Assembly: GCF_003390865.1 (NCBI RefSeq)
Contig: NZ_QMEJ01000002.1
Location: 558,001-622,000 of the forward strand
DNA length: 64,000 nt
Direction of reading: 5' to 3'
From: Tropicimonas sp. IMCC34011
GTDB lineage: Bacteria > Pseudomonadota > Alphaproteobacteria > Rhodobacterales > Rhodobacteraceae
The notes below the pieces were generated by a model, which did no database searches, was not told where the DNA came from, and was given only the letters and a program-made list of their open reading frames with translations. Shown here one piece after another: positions 38,358 through 46,609 of the stretch (positions are counted from its first letter, which is position 1; every line of letters starts with the position of its first letter). A program made the translations under genes and the position numbers.

Positions 38358-39389
38358 ATGACAATGATTACCCGCAGCATCCTGCTCGCCGGAACGGCGC
38401 TTTTCGCAGCAACGGGGGCTTTCGCGCAGGACCTCAACATCCAGACGTCGTTCAACGCCGGCGACTTCTCGACGGAGTACCTGACCGAGGAGTGGCTGCC
38501 CGAGCTCGAGGAGCGCTCGGATGGCCGGATCACGATCACCCTGACGCCGAACGGCTCGGTCGTGCCGGCCCGCGAAACGCCCGAAGCCGTCGCGGCCGGC
38601 GTGATCGACGGGGATTTCACCTCGGTGAACTATTTCTCCGGCCTCGAACCCGCCTACGCGATCATGGGAGACCTCATCTCCGGCTACGAGACGCCCCAGC
38701 AGATGCTGGACTTCTGCCGCGAGGGCGGCGGCGAGGCGATGATGCAGAAGGCGGCGGACGAGGTGACCGGCGGCGAGGTCCACGTGGTCGCCTGCGGTCC
38801 CTACTCGCGCGAGGCGCTCGTCGCCAACGTGCCGATCCGCACCTACGATGATCTGGCCGGCAAGAAGATCCGCTCCCCCGAGGGCCTCGCCGCCTCCGTG
38901 TTCCAGGCCGCCGGCGCCTCCCCGATCTCCATCCCGTTCTCCGAGGTCTTCGGCGCGCTGGAGAAGGGCATCGTCGACGCCGCCGACGCCTCCGCCTACG
39001 TCAACAACGACGCCACCGGCCTTCACGACGTCGCCCCCTACCCGCTCTATCCCGGCATCCACTCCATGCCCTCGATGCAGTTCACCGTGAGCGAGCGCAT
39101 CTGGGAGGACATGTCCGCCGAGGATCAGGAGCTGCTGCGGACATGGTGGTACGACGCGATGTACGCCATGGCCGAGGAAGTCGGCAAACAGGACCAGGAA
39201 CTGGCCGAACGGGACGATGCGAGCGAGGAGATCGAGGTCATCGACTGGTCCGACGAGGATCGCATGAAGCTCCGCGAGACCGCGCGAACCCAGTGGGAGG
39301 AGTTCGCGAAGAAGTCCGACCTCGCCCAGGAGGCGCTCGACGCGCACCTCGCCTATCTCACCGAGATCGGGCTGCTCGAGGCAGAGTAA
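38358..39389 (+). CDS. dctP: TRAP transporter solute-binding protein DctP (sugar-acid locus)
   Basis: A 343-residue periplasmic binding protein with a signal peptide ending at ATGAFAQ. The DctP blocks TYDDLAGKKIRSPEGLAASVFQAAG (~162, with the carboxylate-binding Arg) and FSEVFGALEKGIVDAAD (~195) are clear. A GGGAGGAAG site precedes the start. The neighbouring dehydratase suggests an aldonate-type ligand (inference). Confidence 0.94.
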   Translation: MTMITRSILLAGTALFAATGAFAQDLNIQTSFNAGDFSTEYLTEEWLPELEERSDGRITITLTPNGSVVPARETPEAVAAGVIDGDFTSVNYFSGLEPAYAIMGDLISGYETPQQMLDFCREGGGEAMMQKAADEVTGGEVHVVACGPYSREALVANVPIRTYDDLAGKKIRSPEGLAASVFQAAGASPISIPFSEVFGALEKGIVDAADASAYVNNDATGLHDVAPYPLYPGIHSMPSMQFTVSERIWEDMSAEDQELLRTWWYDAMYAMAEEVGKQDQELAERDDASEEIEVIDWSDEDRMKLRETARTQWEEFAKKSDLAQEALDAHLAYLTEIGLLEAE

Positions 39390-39398
39390 GTCGTTCCC

Positions 39399-39428
39399 GC
39401 CGCGTCGCCTTTTCCCCGGCGGCGCGGC
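39399..39428 (+). terminator. Intercistronic hairpin between dctP and dctQ
   Basis: GCCGCGTCGCC-TTTTCCCC-GGCGGCGCGGC gives an 11-bp stem (one G-U pair in RNA) ten bases after the dctP stop. No T-run follows the stem. As at 15060, this probably raises binding-protein mRNA relative to the permeases. Confidence 0.65.
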
Positions 39429-39459
39429 CCCTCCTCATCGCCATAGGAAGCCCGCGCCC

Positions 39460-39981
39460 ATGTCCCGCATCCTGGCGCGCTACGCCGACATCATGGACCG
39501 CATCAGCGTGTTCATCGGCCATAGCTGCGCGACCCTGATCTTTGCCTGCATCGGCGTCTCGGCTCTCGAGGTCGTCATGCGCTACGGCTTCGACAATCCG
39601 ACAATCTGGTCCACCGAACTTGCGATGACGCTCTGCGCCGCGGCCTGGGTGCTCTCCGTCGGTTATGTCACGGAACGCAGCCGGCACATTTCGATCACCA
39701 TGATGGAGCTGATCGTCGGGGACCGCGTCTGGCGGATCTTCCGGCTCATTCAGATGATCGTCTCGGCGGGGGCCATCTTCGTGCTGACCCTCGCGCTCTG
39801 GAATCCCGCGATCCGCGCCATCGAGCGCATGGAGCATACCGGCACGGCGCTGAACTCCATCCAGCCGGTGATCCTGAAGACCGCGATCGTCGCGGGCTGC
39901 ATCCTCTACATCCTGCAGCTTCTCGCCAACATCATCCGCTGGGTTCAGGCCACCGAAGGGGAGCTCGCCCGTGGGCATTGA
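39460..39981 (+). CDS. dctQ: TRAP transporter small permease DctQ (sugar-acid locus)
   Basis: A 173-residue four-helix protein with the DctQ block VSALEVVMRYGFDNPTIWSTEL (~33). It follows dctP by 70 bp containing a strong hairpin and overlaps dctM by 11 bases. Confidence 0.92.
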   Translation: MSRILARYADIMDRISVFIGHSCATLIFACIGVSALEVVMRYGFDNPTIWSTELAMTLCAAAWVLSVGYVTERSRHISITMMELIVGDRVWRIFRLIQMIVSAGAIFVLTLALWNPAIRAIERMEHTGTALNSIQPVILKTAIVAGCILYILQLLANIIRWVQATEGELARGH

Positions 39982-41287
39982 ATACATCACCCTTCTGATC
40001 GTCCTGTCGCTCCTGGCGCTGATGGCGATCGGCATCCCGCTCGGCATCACGACGCTGACCGTCTCGCTGGCGACCGCCATCCTCTACTTCGGCGAGCGTG
40101 CGGGCTTCTTCATCGTCGCTGCGAATGTCAGCGAGGTCCTGCACAAGTACGAACTGATCGCGGTGCCGTTCTTCGTCTTCATGGCAAACGTGCTCGAACG
40201 ATCGGGGATCGCCGAAAGCCTCTTCAACTCGATGGCCATCGCCGGAGGGCGCTTCCGCGGCTCCGTCGGGGTTCAGACATGCATCGTCGCCGTCCTTCTG
40301 GCCGCGATGTCCGGCATCATGGGCGGCGAGATCGTCATGCTCGGCCTGATCGCCCTGCCCCAGATGATGCGTCTCGGCTACGACCGGAAGCTCTCCATCG
40401 GCATCATCTGCGCCGCGGGGGCCCTGGCTACGCTCATCCCGCCCTCGGTCGTGCTGATCGTCTACGGCCTCGCCGCGCAGGTCTCGATCACCAACCTCTT
40501 CATGGCGTCCGCCGTGCCGGGACTGATCCTCGCCTCGCTCTACATCACCTACATCCTGATCCGCGTCCGGATCACGCCGTCCATGGCGCCAATCTACGAC
40601 ATTCCCGAAACCGGGGAGCCGTTCTTCCGGCGGATGCGCCACCTCAAGGGCGTGATCCTGCCCGGCATCCTGATCGGTTCGGTCCTCGGCGTCATCTATT
40701 CGGGCATCGCCACGGTCACCGAAGCGGCGGCCATCGGCGCTGTCGGCGCGCTCGTCGTCGCCGCGGCGCGGGGGGAGCTGAACTGGATCATGGCGCGGGA
40801 CGCGATGCGCCAGACGGTTCTCACCGTCGGCTCCATCATCTGGCTCGTCCTCGGCGCGGTCTCCCTCATCGGGATCTACAACCGGATCGGCGGCGGCGAA
40901 TTCCTTCGCGGCATCCTGACCGGTCTCGATATCGCGCCGATCATGGTCATCGTCGTCATGATGCTCATCGTGATGGTGCTCGGCACCTTCCTCGAATGGA
41001 TCGCGATCATCTTCATCACCGTGCCTATCTTCGCGCCCGTGGTCGAGGATCTCGGCTTCGACCCGGTGTGGTTCGGGGTTCTCTTCGCGATGAACATCCA
41101 GATGTACTACCTGTCCCCGCCCTTCGGACCTGCCTGCTTCTTCCTGAAATCCGTGGCGCCGAAGGAGATAGAATTGCAGGAGATCTTCCTCGCCGTGCTG
41201 CCCTTCATCGCGCTGCAGGCGGTCGGTCTGTTCCTCGTACTGTTCTTCCCGCAAATCGCCATGTGGCTGCCCAACCTGCTGAACTGA
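39971..41287 (+). CDS. dctM: TRAP transporter large permease DctM (sugar-acid locus)
   Basis: A 438-residue permease of about 12 helices starting at GTG 39971. LAAMSGIMGGEIVMLGLIALPQM replaces the more common serine-rich loop, and ALATLIPPSVVLIVYGLAAQ is the other conserved block. Its start lies inside dctQ, implying coupling. A 55-residue membrane protein follows directly. Confidence 0.93.
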   Translation: MGIEYITLLIVLSLLALMAIGIPLGITTLTVSLATAILYFGERAGFFIVAANVSEVLHKYELIAVPFFVFMANVLERSGIAESLFNSMAIAGGRFRGSVGVQTCIVAVLLAAMSGIMGGEIVMLGLIALPQMMRLGYDRKLSIGIICAAGALATLIPPSVVLIVYGLAAQVSITNLFMASAVPGLILASLYITYILIRVRITPSMAPIYDIPETGEPFFRRMRHLKGVILPGILIGSVLGVIYSGIATVTEAAAIGAVGALVVAAARGELNWIMARDAMRQTVLTVGSIIWLVLGAVSLIGIYNRIGGGEFLRGILTGLDIAPIMVIVVMMLIVMVLGTFLEWIAIIFITVPIFAPVVEDLGFDPVWFGVLFAMNIQMYYLSPPFGPACFFLKSVAPKEIELQEIFLAVLPFIALQAVGLFLVLFFPQIAMWLPNLLN

Positions 41288-41301
41288 GGAGGGAAAACGT
41301 C

Positions 41302-41469
41302 ATGACACCCGACCACGATCTCACCCGGGGCGACGAGGATATCGACCCACGCGCCTTCGAGCGGCGGGAGAAGGATCCGCGGGAGCCGAGCTTCGGCTCC
41401 TGGCCCGAACTCGCCGGCCTCGTCTTCGCGATCCTGCTGACCTGGCTCATCTTCGCATTCGTGGAGTAG
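41302..41469 (+). CDS. Small single-pass membrane protein in the TRAP operon
   Basis: A 55-residue protein with a polar, acidic N-terminal half (TRGDEDIDPRAFERREKDP) and one C-terminal helix (AGLVFAILLTWLIFAFVE). It starts 14 bases after dctM with an AGGAGGG site and ends four bases before the dehydratase start, so it is clearly translated as part of the operon. I know no named family; a TRAP accessory subunit is possible (inference). Confidence 0.75.
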   Translation: MTPDHDLTRGDEDIDPRAFERREKDPREPSFGSWPELAGLVFAILLTWLIFAFVE

Positions 41470-41473
41470 ACGG

Positions 41474-43207
41474 ATGACCCGCAAGACCAAGGACCAGCTG
41501 CGCTCCGCGCGCTGGTTCGCTCCCGACGACCTCCGCAGCTTCGGCCATCGCAGCCGCCTGATGCAGCTCGGCTACGGCGAGGAGGATTTCATGGGCAAGC
41601 CGCTCATCGGCATCCTCAACACCTGGTCCGAGATCAATTCGTGCCACAGCCACTTCCGCGAGCGGGCGCAGGACGTGAAGCGCGGCGTCCTCCAGGCGGG
41701 GGGGTTCGCGCTCGAGATGCCGGCCCTGTCGGTGGACGAGAGCTTCACCAAACCGACCTCGATGCTCTACCGCAACATGCTCGCGATGGAGACCGAGGAG
41801 ATGATCCGCTCCCACCCGTTCGACGGCGTGGTGCTGATGGGCGGTTGCGACAAGACCACCCCCGGCCTCGTCATGGGCGCGATCACCGCTGGCATCCCGA
41901 TGATCTACCTGCCGGCCGGGCCGATGCTGCGCGGGCACTACGCGGGCCGCATCCTCGGCTCCGGCTCCGATGCCTGGAAGTTCTGGGACGAGCGGCGCGC
42001 CGGAAAGATCACGGACGCCGAGTGGCTCGGCGTCCAGGGCGGGATCGCGCGGTCCGCCGGAACATGCATGACCATGGGCACCGCCTCCACCATGACGGCC
42101 ATCGCCGACGCGATGGGCCTGACCCTGCCCGGTGCCTCCTCGATCCCGGCCCCCGATGCGGGCCACCAGCGCATGTCCGCGGAGTGCGGACGGCGGATAG
42201 TGGACATGGTCTGGGAGGACCTTGGCCCCGAGCGGATCATCACCGACGGCGCGGTCCGCAATGCCGCCATCGTCGCCATGGCCACCGGATGCTCGACGAA
42301 TGCCGTCGTCCACCTCATCGCCATGGCCCGCCGCGCCGGCGTCGATTTCACGCTCGACGATCTGGACGAACTCGGCCGCACGACCCCGCTCATCGCGAAT
42401 GTCCGCCCCTCGGGGCAGGACTACCTGATGGAGGACTTCTTCTATGCCGGCGGCCTGCGCGCCCTGATGAAACGGCTCGAGGACCGGCTCGATACATCCT
42501 GCCTCACCGTCACCGGCCGCACGATGGGGGAGAACCTCGAAGGCGCCGAGGTCTACAATGACGACGTGATCCGGCCGCTGTCGAACCCCGTCTACAAGGA
42601 AGGATCGCTTGCAGTCCTGCGCGGCAACCTCGCGCCCTCCGGCGCCGTCATCAAACCCGCCGCCTGCGATCCGAAGTTCCACGTCCACGAAGGCCCGGCG
42701 CTCGTCTTCGACAGCTACCCGGAAATGAAGGAGGCGGTGAACGACCCCGATCTCGACGTCACCCCGGACCACGTCATGGTGCTGCGCAATGCAGGTCCTC
42801 TCGGCGGTCCCGGCTTTCCCGAATGGGGGATGCTGCCGATCCCGACAGCTCTCGTGAAGCAGGGCCACAGGGACATGCTGCGGATCTCGGATGCGCGCAT
42901 GTCCGGCACCTCCTACGGCGCCTGCGTGCTCCATGTCGCCCCCGAAAGCTATGTGGGCGGGCCGCTGGCCCTTCTGCAGACGGGAGACATCGTCAGGCTC
43001 GATCTTCCGAACCGCCGTCTCGACATGCTGGTGGAGGAAGACGAGCTGGAACGCCGCCGCGCCGCCTGGGTCCGGCCAGACCCCCGCTTTCAGCGCGGCT
43101 GGGGCTGGATGTTCTCCAACCACGTGACCCAGGCCGATACCGGCTGCGACTTCGACTACCTCGAGCGCGGCCACGGCCCGGCCGCGGGCGAGCCCGATAT
43201 CTTCTGA
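41474..43207 (+). CDS. IlvD/Edd-family sugar-acid dehydratase (L-arabonate/D-xylonate type)
   Basis: A 577-residue iron-sulfur dehydratase. The three cluster cysteines are Cys57 (INSCHSHF), Cys125 (MGGCDKT) and Cys198 (AGTCMTMG), spaced as in the [2Fe-2S] pentonate dehydratases. The catalytic-serine region DARMSGTSYGACVLHVAPE (~474) is intact. Compared with branched-chain IlvD, the SRLMQLGYGEEDFMGKPLIG N-terminus and length favour pentonate or other aldonate substrates. The product would be a 2-keto-3-deoxy acid for the downstream aldolase. The stop overlaps the next possible start (TGATG). Confidence 0.9.
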   Translation: MTRKTKDQLRSARWFAPDDLRSFGHRSRLMQLGYGEEDFMGKPLIGILNTWSEINSCHSHFRERAQDVKRGVLQAGGFALEMPALSVDESFTKPTSMLYRNMLAMETEEMIRSHPFDGVVLMGGCDKTTPGLVMGAITAGIPMIYLPAGPMLRGHYAGRILGSGSDAWKFWDERRAGKITDAEWLGVQGGIARSAGTCMTMGTASTMTAIADAMGLTLPGASSIPAPDAGHQRMSAECGRRIVDMVWEDLGPERIITDGAVRNAAIVAMATGCSTNAVVHLIAMARRAGVDFTLDDLDELGRTTPLIANVRPSGQDYLMEDFFYAGGLRALMKRLEDRLDTSCLTVTGRTMGENLEGAEVYNDDVIRPLSNPVYKEGSLAVLRGNLAPSGAVIKPAACDPKFHVHEGPALVFDSYPEMKEAVNDPDLDVTPDHVMVLRNAGPLGGPGFPEWGMLPIPTALVKQGHRDMLRISDARMSGTSYGACVLHVAPESYVGGPLALLQTGDIVRLDLPNRRLDMLVEEDELERRRAAWVRPDPRFQRGWGWMFSNHVTQADTGCDFDYLERGHGPAAGEPDIF

Positions 43208-43260
43208 TGGACAAAGCGTCCGCCCACCCCGCCGACCCCCATAGAGCCGAAGGACCCGCC

Positions 43261-43980
43261 GTGAGCGATCTGACAGAAGCCACCCGCACCAAACTGACGA
43301 ACGTCTCCGTCGCAACGCTTGCCACGGCCCTCTACAAGCGCGGCCTGCGCAACCAGGTGATCCAGGGCGTCCACCCCGTCGCCCCGAAGGGCCGCAACAT
43401 GGTCGGTCCGGCCTTCACCCTGCGCTACATGCCTGCGCGGGAGGATCGCAACGAGCTCTCCGTCTTCCGCAATCCCGATCATCCCCAGCGGGTCGCCATC
43501 GAAACCTGCCCCGAGGGGCATGTCCTCGTGATGGACAGCCGCAAGGATGCGCGCGCGGCCTCCGCCGGGGATATCCTGATCACGCGGCTGATGGTGCGCG
43601 GGGGCGCCGGTGTGGTGTCGGATGGCGGCTTCAGGGATGCCGCGACGATCGGCGGGCTCGAGATTCCCGCCTACCATTCCCGCCCCTCCAGCCCCACCAA
43701 CCTCGTCCTCCACGAGGCCATCGACATCAACGTGCCCATCGGCTGTGGCGATGTCGCGGTGTTTCCGGGGGACGTCGTGGTCGGAGACGACGACTGCGTC
43801 ATCGTGATTCCAGCCCACATGGCCGACGAGGTGGCGGATGAGGCGGTCGAGATGACGGCCTACGAGGATTTCGTGACCGAGCAGGTGAAGGGCGGCGAGA
43901 CCATCATCGGCCTCTACCCGCGCACGAAGGACGAGCACCTGGCGAGCTTCGAGGCCTGGCGGGCAAAGAACGGCCGCTGA
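43261..43980 (+). CDS. RraA-family aldolase-like protein, copy 2
   Basis: A 239-residue RraA-fold protein. The metal/substrate motif is GVVSDGGFRDAATIGG (~117) and GDVVVGDDDCVIVIP (~177). Adjacent to a sugar-acid dehydratase it probably acts as a pyruvate-forming aldolase on the 2-keto-3-deoxy product (inference). The start is set at GTG 43261 (GAAGGA upstream; aligns with copy 1); an ATG at 43207 coupled to the dehydratase stop would add 18 residues. Confidence 0.87.
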   Translation: MSDLTEATRTKLTNVSVATLATALYKRGLRNQVIQGVHPVAPKGRNMVGPAFTLRYMPAREDRNELSVFRNPDHPQRVAIETCPEGHVLVMDSRKDARAASAGDILITRLMVRGGAGVVSDGGFRDAATIGGLEIPAYHSRPSSPTNLVLHEAIDINVPIGCGDVAVFPGDVVVGDDDCVIVIPAHMADEVADEAVEMTAYEDFVTEQVKGGETIIGLYPRTKDEHLASFEAWRAKNGR

Positions 43981-44035
43981 TATTGCGCCGGGATCACCCT
44001 CGGCAGGTGCGGCCATTCCCCGGACTGCGTGATCG

Positions 44036-44099
44036 CGGCCCCTTGGGGGCCGTGACCGGGTGATGAATTGCCGGAGCCGGGGGTTACTCCCCGGACCGG
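44036..44099. terminator. Two hairpins between convergent genes, probable bidirectional terminator
   Basis: CGGCCCC-TTG-GGGGCCG (44036-44052) and CCGGGG-GTTACT-CCCCGG (44077-44094, extendable by flanking CCGG arms to 44071-44099) lie between the RraA stop (43980) and the copper-protein stop (44109). No T-runs. Confidence 0.55.
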
Positions 44100-44108
44100 A
44101 CGTGACTC

Positions 44109-45086
44109 TCAGTGGTGCGTGTGCTCGCCGTGTCCGTCATGGCCGCCGCGCTGGCGGGAGACGATCGGCAGGGTCAGGGTGACGTCGCCGGCCTCCTCGA
44201 AGGTCAGCGTGACTTCGGCGCTCTCGCCTTCGGACAGGGGGCCTTCGAGGTCCATCAGCATGATGTGAAGGCCGCCCGGCTCCAGCGTCACGGTCTCTCC
44301 CGCGGGGATGGAGAGGCCACCCTCCACTTCACGCATCCGCATCACGTCTCCGTCCATGCTCATCTCGTGCACCTCGCCGCGCCGCGAGACCGACGAGCTG
44401 ACGGAGATCAGGACGTCATCCGTCTCGCCGGTGTTCGCGACGGTCATGTAGCCGCCCGCGACGGGCTGGTTCGGCGCGGTGGCCTGAAGGCTCGCGCCGG
44501 TGATACGCAGATCCCCGACCGAAGCGGCATCTCCTTCCGCGGCGCCATGGCTGTGACCGTGATGCCCATGATCGTCTTCGCCCGCGACCAGGGTGAGGAA
44601 CGGAGCGGGGTTCGGCACGTCGTGTCCTGAGCCGCCCGTGTCGGTCCAGTCCGCCGTGCCCGTCGCGCAGGTCTGCACCGCCGGGAAGTACATCGCCTTG
44701 CCCGCGGCCTCGTCCGGCCCGACCGTGCCGCGCAGGGTGAACTCGTCGTAATACGCATCGGGCAGATCGCCGCCCGACCAGGTGACGACCCGGACGCCCT
44801 CCGTCATTTCGGTGCCGTGGTTATTGAAGGGCACGTCATAGGCACCGGTTTCGGTCGAGAGGCTCCAGCCCGCCTTCGGCATGGGTTTGACGTTGTAGAA
44901 CCCGTCAGGGATCTCGATGCGCACGTCGTTGGTGGCCTCACCGTCGCAGCCATGCGGCACGCGGAGGGTGATCTTGGTGGTAGAGCCGATGGCGGCCTCG
45001 CTCTGCTCGAGCGTGGCGTGCGCGAACGCGGCGCCGGACATCAGGGAAAGGGCCGCAGAGGCGGCAAGAGTGGTCTTGGCAAACAT
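44109..45086 (-). CDS. YcnI-PCuAC fusion: periplasmic copper chaperone
   Basis: A 325-residue exported protein joining two copper-binding domains. After a signal peptide (ends GAAFA) the mature protein starts HATLEQSEA, whose N-terminal His is the YcnI/DUF1775 copper ligand; that domain runs to ~155. A His-rich linker (DDHGHHGHSHG) leads to a PCuAC domain (~185-310) with VHEMSMDGDVMRMREV and GGLHIMLMDLEGPL supplying the His/Met ligands (H-M...H-x-M). The tail GGHDGHGEHTHH is again His-rich. It likely delivers copper to cytochrome oxidase or other periplasmic enzymes. It is downstream of a DUF2946 gene on the same strand. Confidence 0.92.
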   Translation of the reverse strand: MFAKTTLAASAALSLMSGAAFAHATLEQSEAAIGSTTKITLRVPHGCDGEATNDVRIEIPDGFYNVKPMPKAGWSLSTETGAYDVPFNNHGTEMTEGVRVVTWSGGDLPDAYYDEFTLRGTVGPDEAAGKAMYFPAVQTCATGTADWTDTGGSGHDVPNPAPFLTLVAGEDDHGHHGHSHGAAEGDAASVGDLRITGASLQATAPNQPVAGGYMTVANTGETDDVLISVSSSVSRRGEVHEMSMDGDVMRMREVEGGLSIPAGETVTLEPGGLHIMLMDLEGPLSEGESAEVTLTFEEAGDVTLTLPIVSRQRGGHDGHGEHTHH

Positions 45087-45181
45087 GTCTGTCTCCGAAA
45101 AAGCGGATCGGCGCGGGGTTCGTCCCGCACCAGGTTCGGGATGACCCGGAGCCCGTTGATCGGGCGGGGCCTCTGGGAAGA

Positions 45182-45556
45182 TCAGACGTGGCGGGGCGGC
45201 CCGCGGGCGGAGACATGTGCGCCAAGATGCTGCGGGCCGCGCAAGAGATCGCGCCCCCGCGCCGCCTCGTCCGCCCAGGCCAATCGATGCGCGGCAAAGG
45301 GGCCTTCGAGGCGCGGCGGATGGGGCACCTTGTGGCAGAACGGGCAGTCATGGTCATGGGCCGCACCGGCGTGACCGCCATGATCCTCGTGGTCCTCGCA
45401 GATCGTCAGGACGTCCGCCCCGAAGGTCTGCAGCGCCATCTGCCGCTCGATTGCCTTGCCGTCCGGCGCCATCTGCACGGCCGAGACGACGCTCATGCTC
45501 GCCAGGAGCAGGGCGACGAGACCGGCGGTGAAGATGCGGGCGGCGGCACGGATCAT
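45182..45556 (-). CDS. DUF2946-like copper-associated protein
   Basis: A 124-residue protein with an N-terminal hydrophobic segment (IFTAGLVALLLASMSVVSAVQ, a signal or anchor) and a metal-binding-looking core: CEDHEDHGGHAGAAHDHDCPFCHK. CPFC and the His clusters are typical of DUF2946 proteins found beside copper genes. It lies 95 bp upstream of the YcnI-PCuAC gene, same strand. The in-frame start 18 codons earlier is less likely because it precedes the signal segment with a polar stretch. Confidence 0.78.
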   Translation of the reverse strand: MIRAAARIFTAGLVALLLASMSVVSAVQMAPDGKAIERQMALQTFGADVLTICEDHEDHGGHAGAAHDHDCPFCHKVPHPPRLEGPFAAHRLAWADEAARGRDLLRGPQHLGAHVSARGPPRHV

Positions 45557-45737
45557 GACCGGAGGTGTCGCCGCGGATGACGCGCCTGTCAAAGTGCATC
45601 TCTGTCGCACCTCCCTTTCTGCCGCTGCCGAGGCCGCCCGGTGCTCCGGAACGACAGCGGACCCTCAGTGTTGGGAGGCGACAGGCAGGGCGCGGGCCGG
45701 ATCGGCGGCAGCGGGATCTGCAGACGGGGAGACAACC

Positions 45738-46466
45738 ATGAGCATGAAACGCATTCTCGGCACGATGCTGGCCACACGGATGGCCGGTCGCGGGCGGAGC
45801 CGGGGAGCCCTCGGCTCCGCGGCCGCGCTCGGGCTGTTCGGTGCGCGGCGGCGCAAGCGGGGCGGCCTCGGCGGCAAGCTCGGCCTCGCCGCCCTCGGTT
45901 ACATGGCTTACCAGGCCTACAAGGACAGCCAGTCGAAGCGGCCGCAAACCGCCGGTCACACCGCATCCTCCGGCTCGGGCGGCGGACTGATCGACAAGCT
46001 CCGGGACACGGCGAACGACTTCCTCGCCGGCGGCGCATCGGCTGCGGGCGGCGGAGCCCATGGGTATGGCGATGTCGATCCCCAGGACATGAGCGAGGGC
46101 GAAGCGGCGGCCGAGCGGTTCAGCGAGGACGAGGCCCTCCTGATGATCCGCGCCATGGTCACCGCCGCCTATGCCGACGGCGCGCTCTCGCAGGACGAGA
46201 GGGGCAGGATCATGCGGGCCATCGAGGATGCGGACGCGACGCCGCAGGACCGGCAGATCATGGAGCGCGAAATCGCCAATCCAAAGCCTCTCGACGCGCT
46301 TCTGGCGGAGGTGAACGATGCCGAGACCGCCGGAGAGTTCTATCTGGCGTCCCGCGCAGCCATCGACGGCGACAGCCCGGCGGACCGCGCCTACCTCGCC
46401 GATCTGCGCCGCCGGCTGAACCTGTCTGAGGAGGAGGCCATCGAGGCCGACGAGATCGCCTCCTGA
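45738..46466 (+). CDS. DUF533 (YebE/TerB-like) membrane-associated protein
   Basis: A 242-residue protein: a basic glycine-rich N-terminus (residues ~1-60, including GARRRKRGGLGGKLGLAALGYMAY) followed by a TerB-like helical domain (~125-225; EDEALLMIRAMVTAAYADGALS and DERGRIMRAIEDA). This matches DUF533/YebE, of unknown function, sometimes linked to envelope stress. Start 45738 has GGGGAG upstream. It is divergent from the copper genes. Confidence 0.85.
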   Translation: MSMKRILGTMLATRMAGRGRSRGALGSAAALGLFGARRRKRGGLGGKLGLAALGYMAYQAYKDSQSKRPQTAGHTASSGSGGGLIDKLRDTANDFLAGGASAAGGGAHGYGDVDPQDMSEGEAAAERFSEDEALLMIRAMVTAAYADGALSQDERGRIMRAIEDADATPQDRQIMEREIANPKPLDALLAEVNDAETAGEFYLASRAAIDGDSPADRAYLADLRRRLNLSEEEAIEADEIAS

Positions 46467-46609
46467 CGGGTCCGCACGCCTACAGCGTGGCACGGACGTC
46501 GCAGAGAGGCGTTGAACCGCGCGGGAGTTCAGATTCATTAGCGCATCGTTAGGGTTTTTCGGGCTAGGACCACCCAACTTGATCTCTCGCGTCCAGCAAG
46601 GCCCCTGTC

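Noticed and set aside
41447-43315. 622-codon open frame antisense to the sugar-acid dehydratase
   Set aside because: Antisense shadow: the plus strand has all three cluster cysteines and family motifs, while this frame has none.
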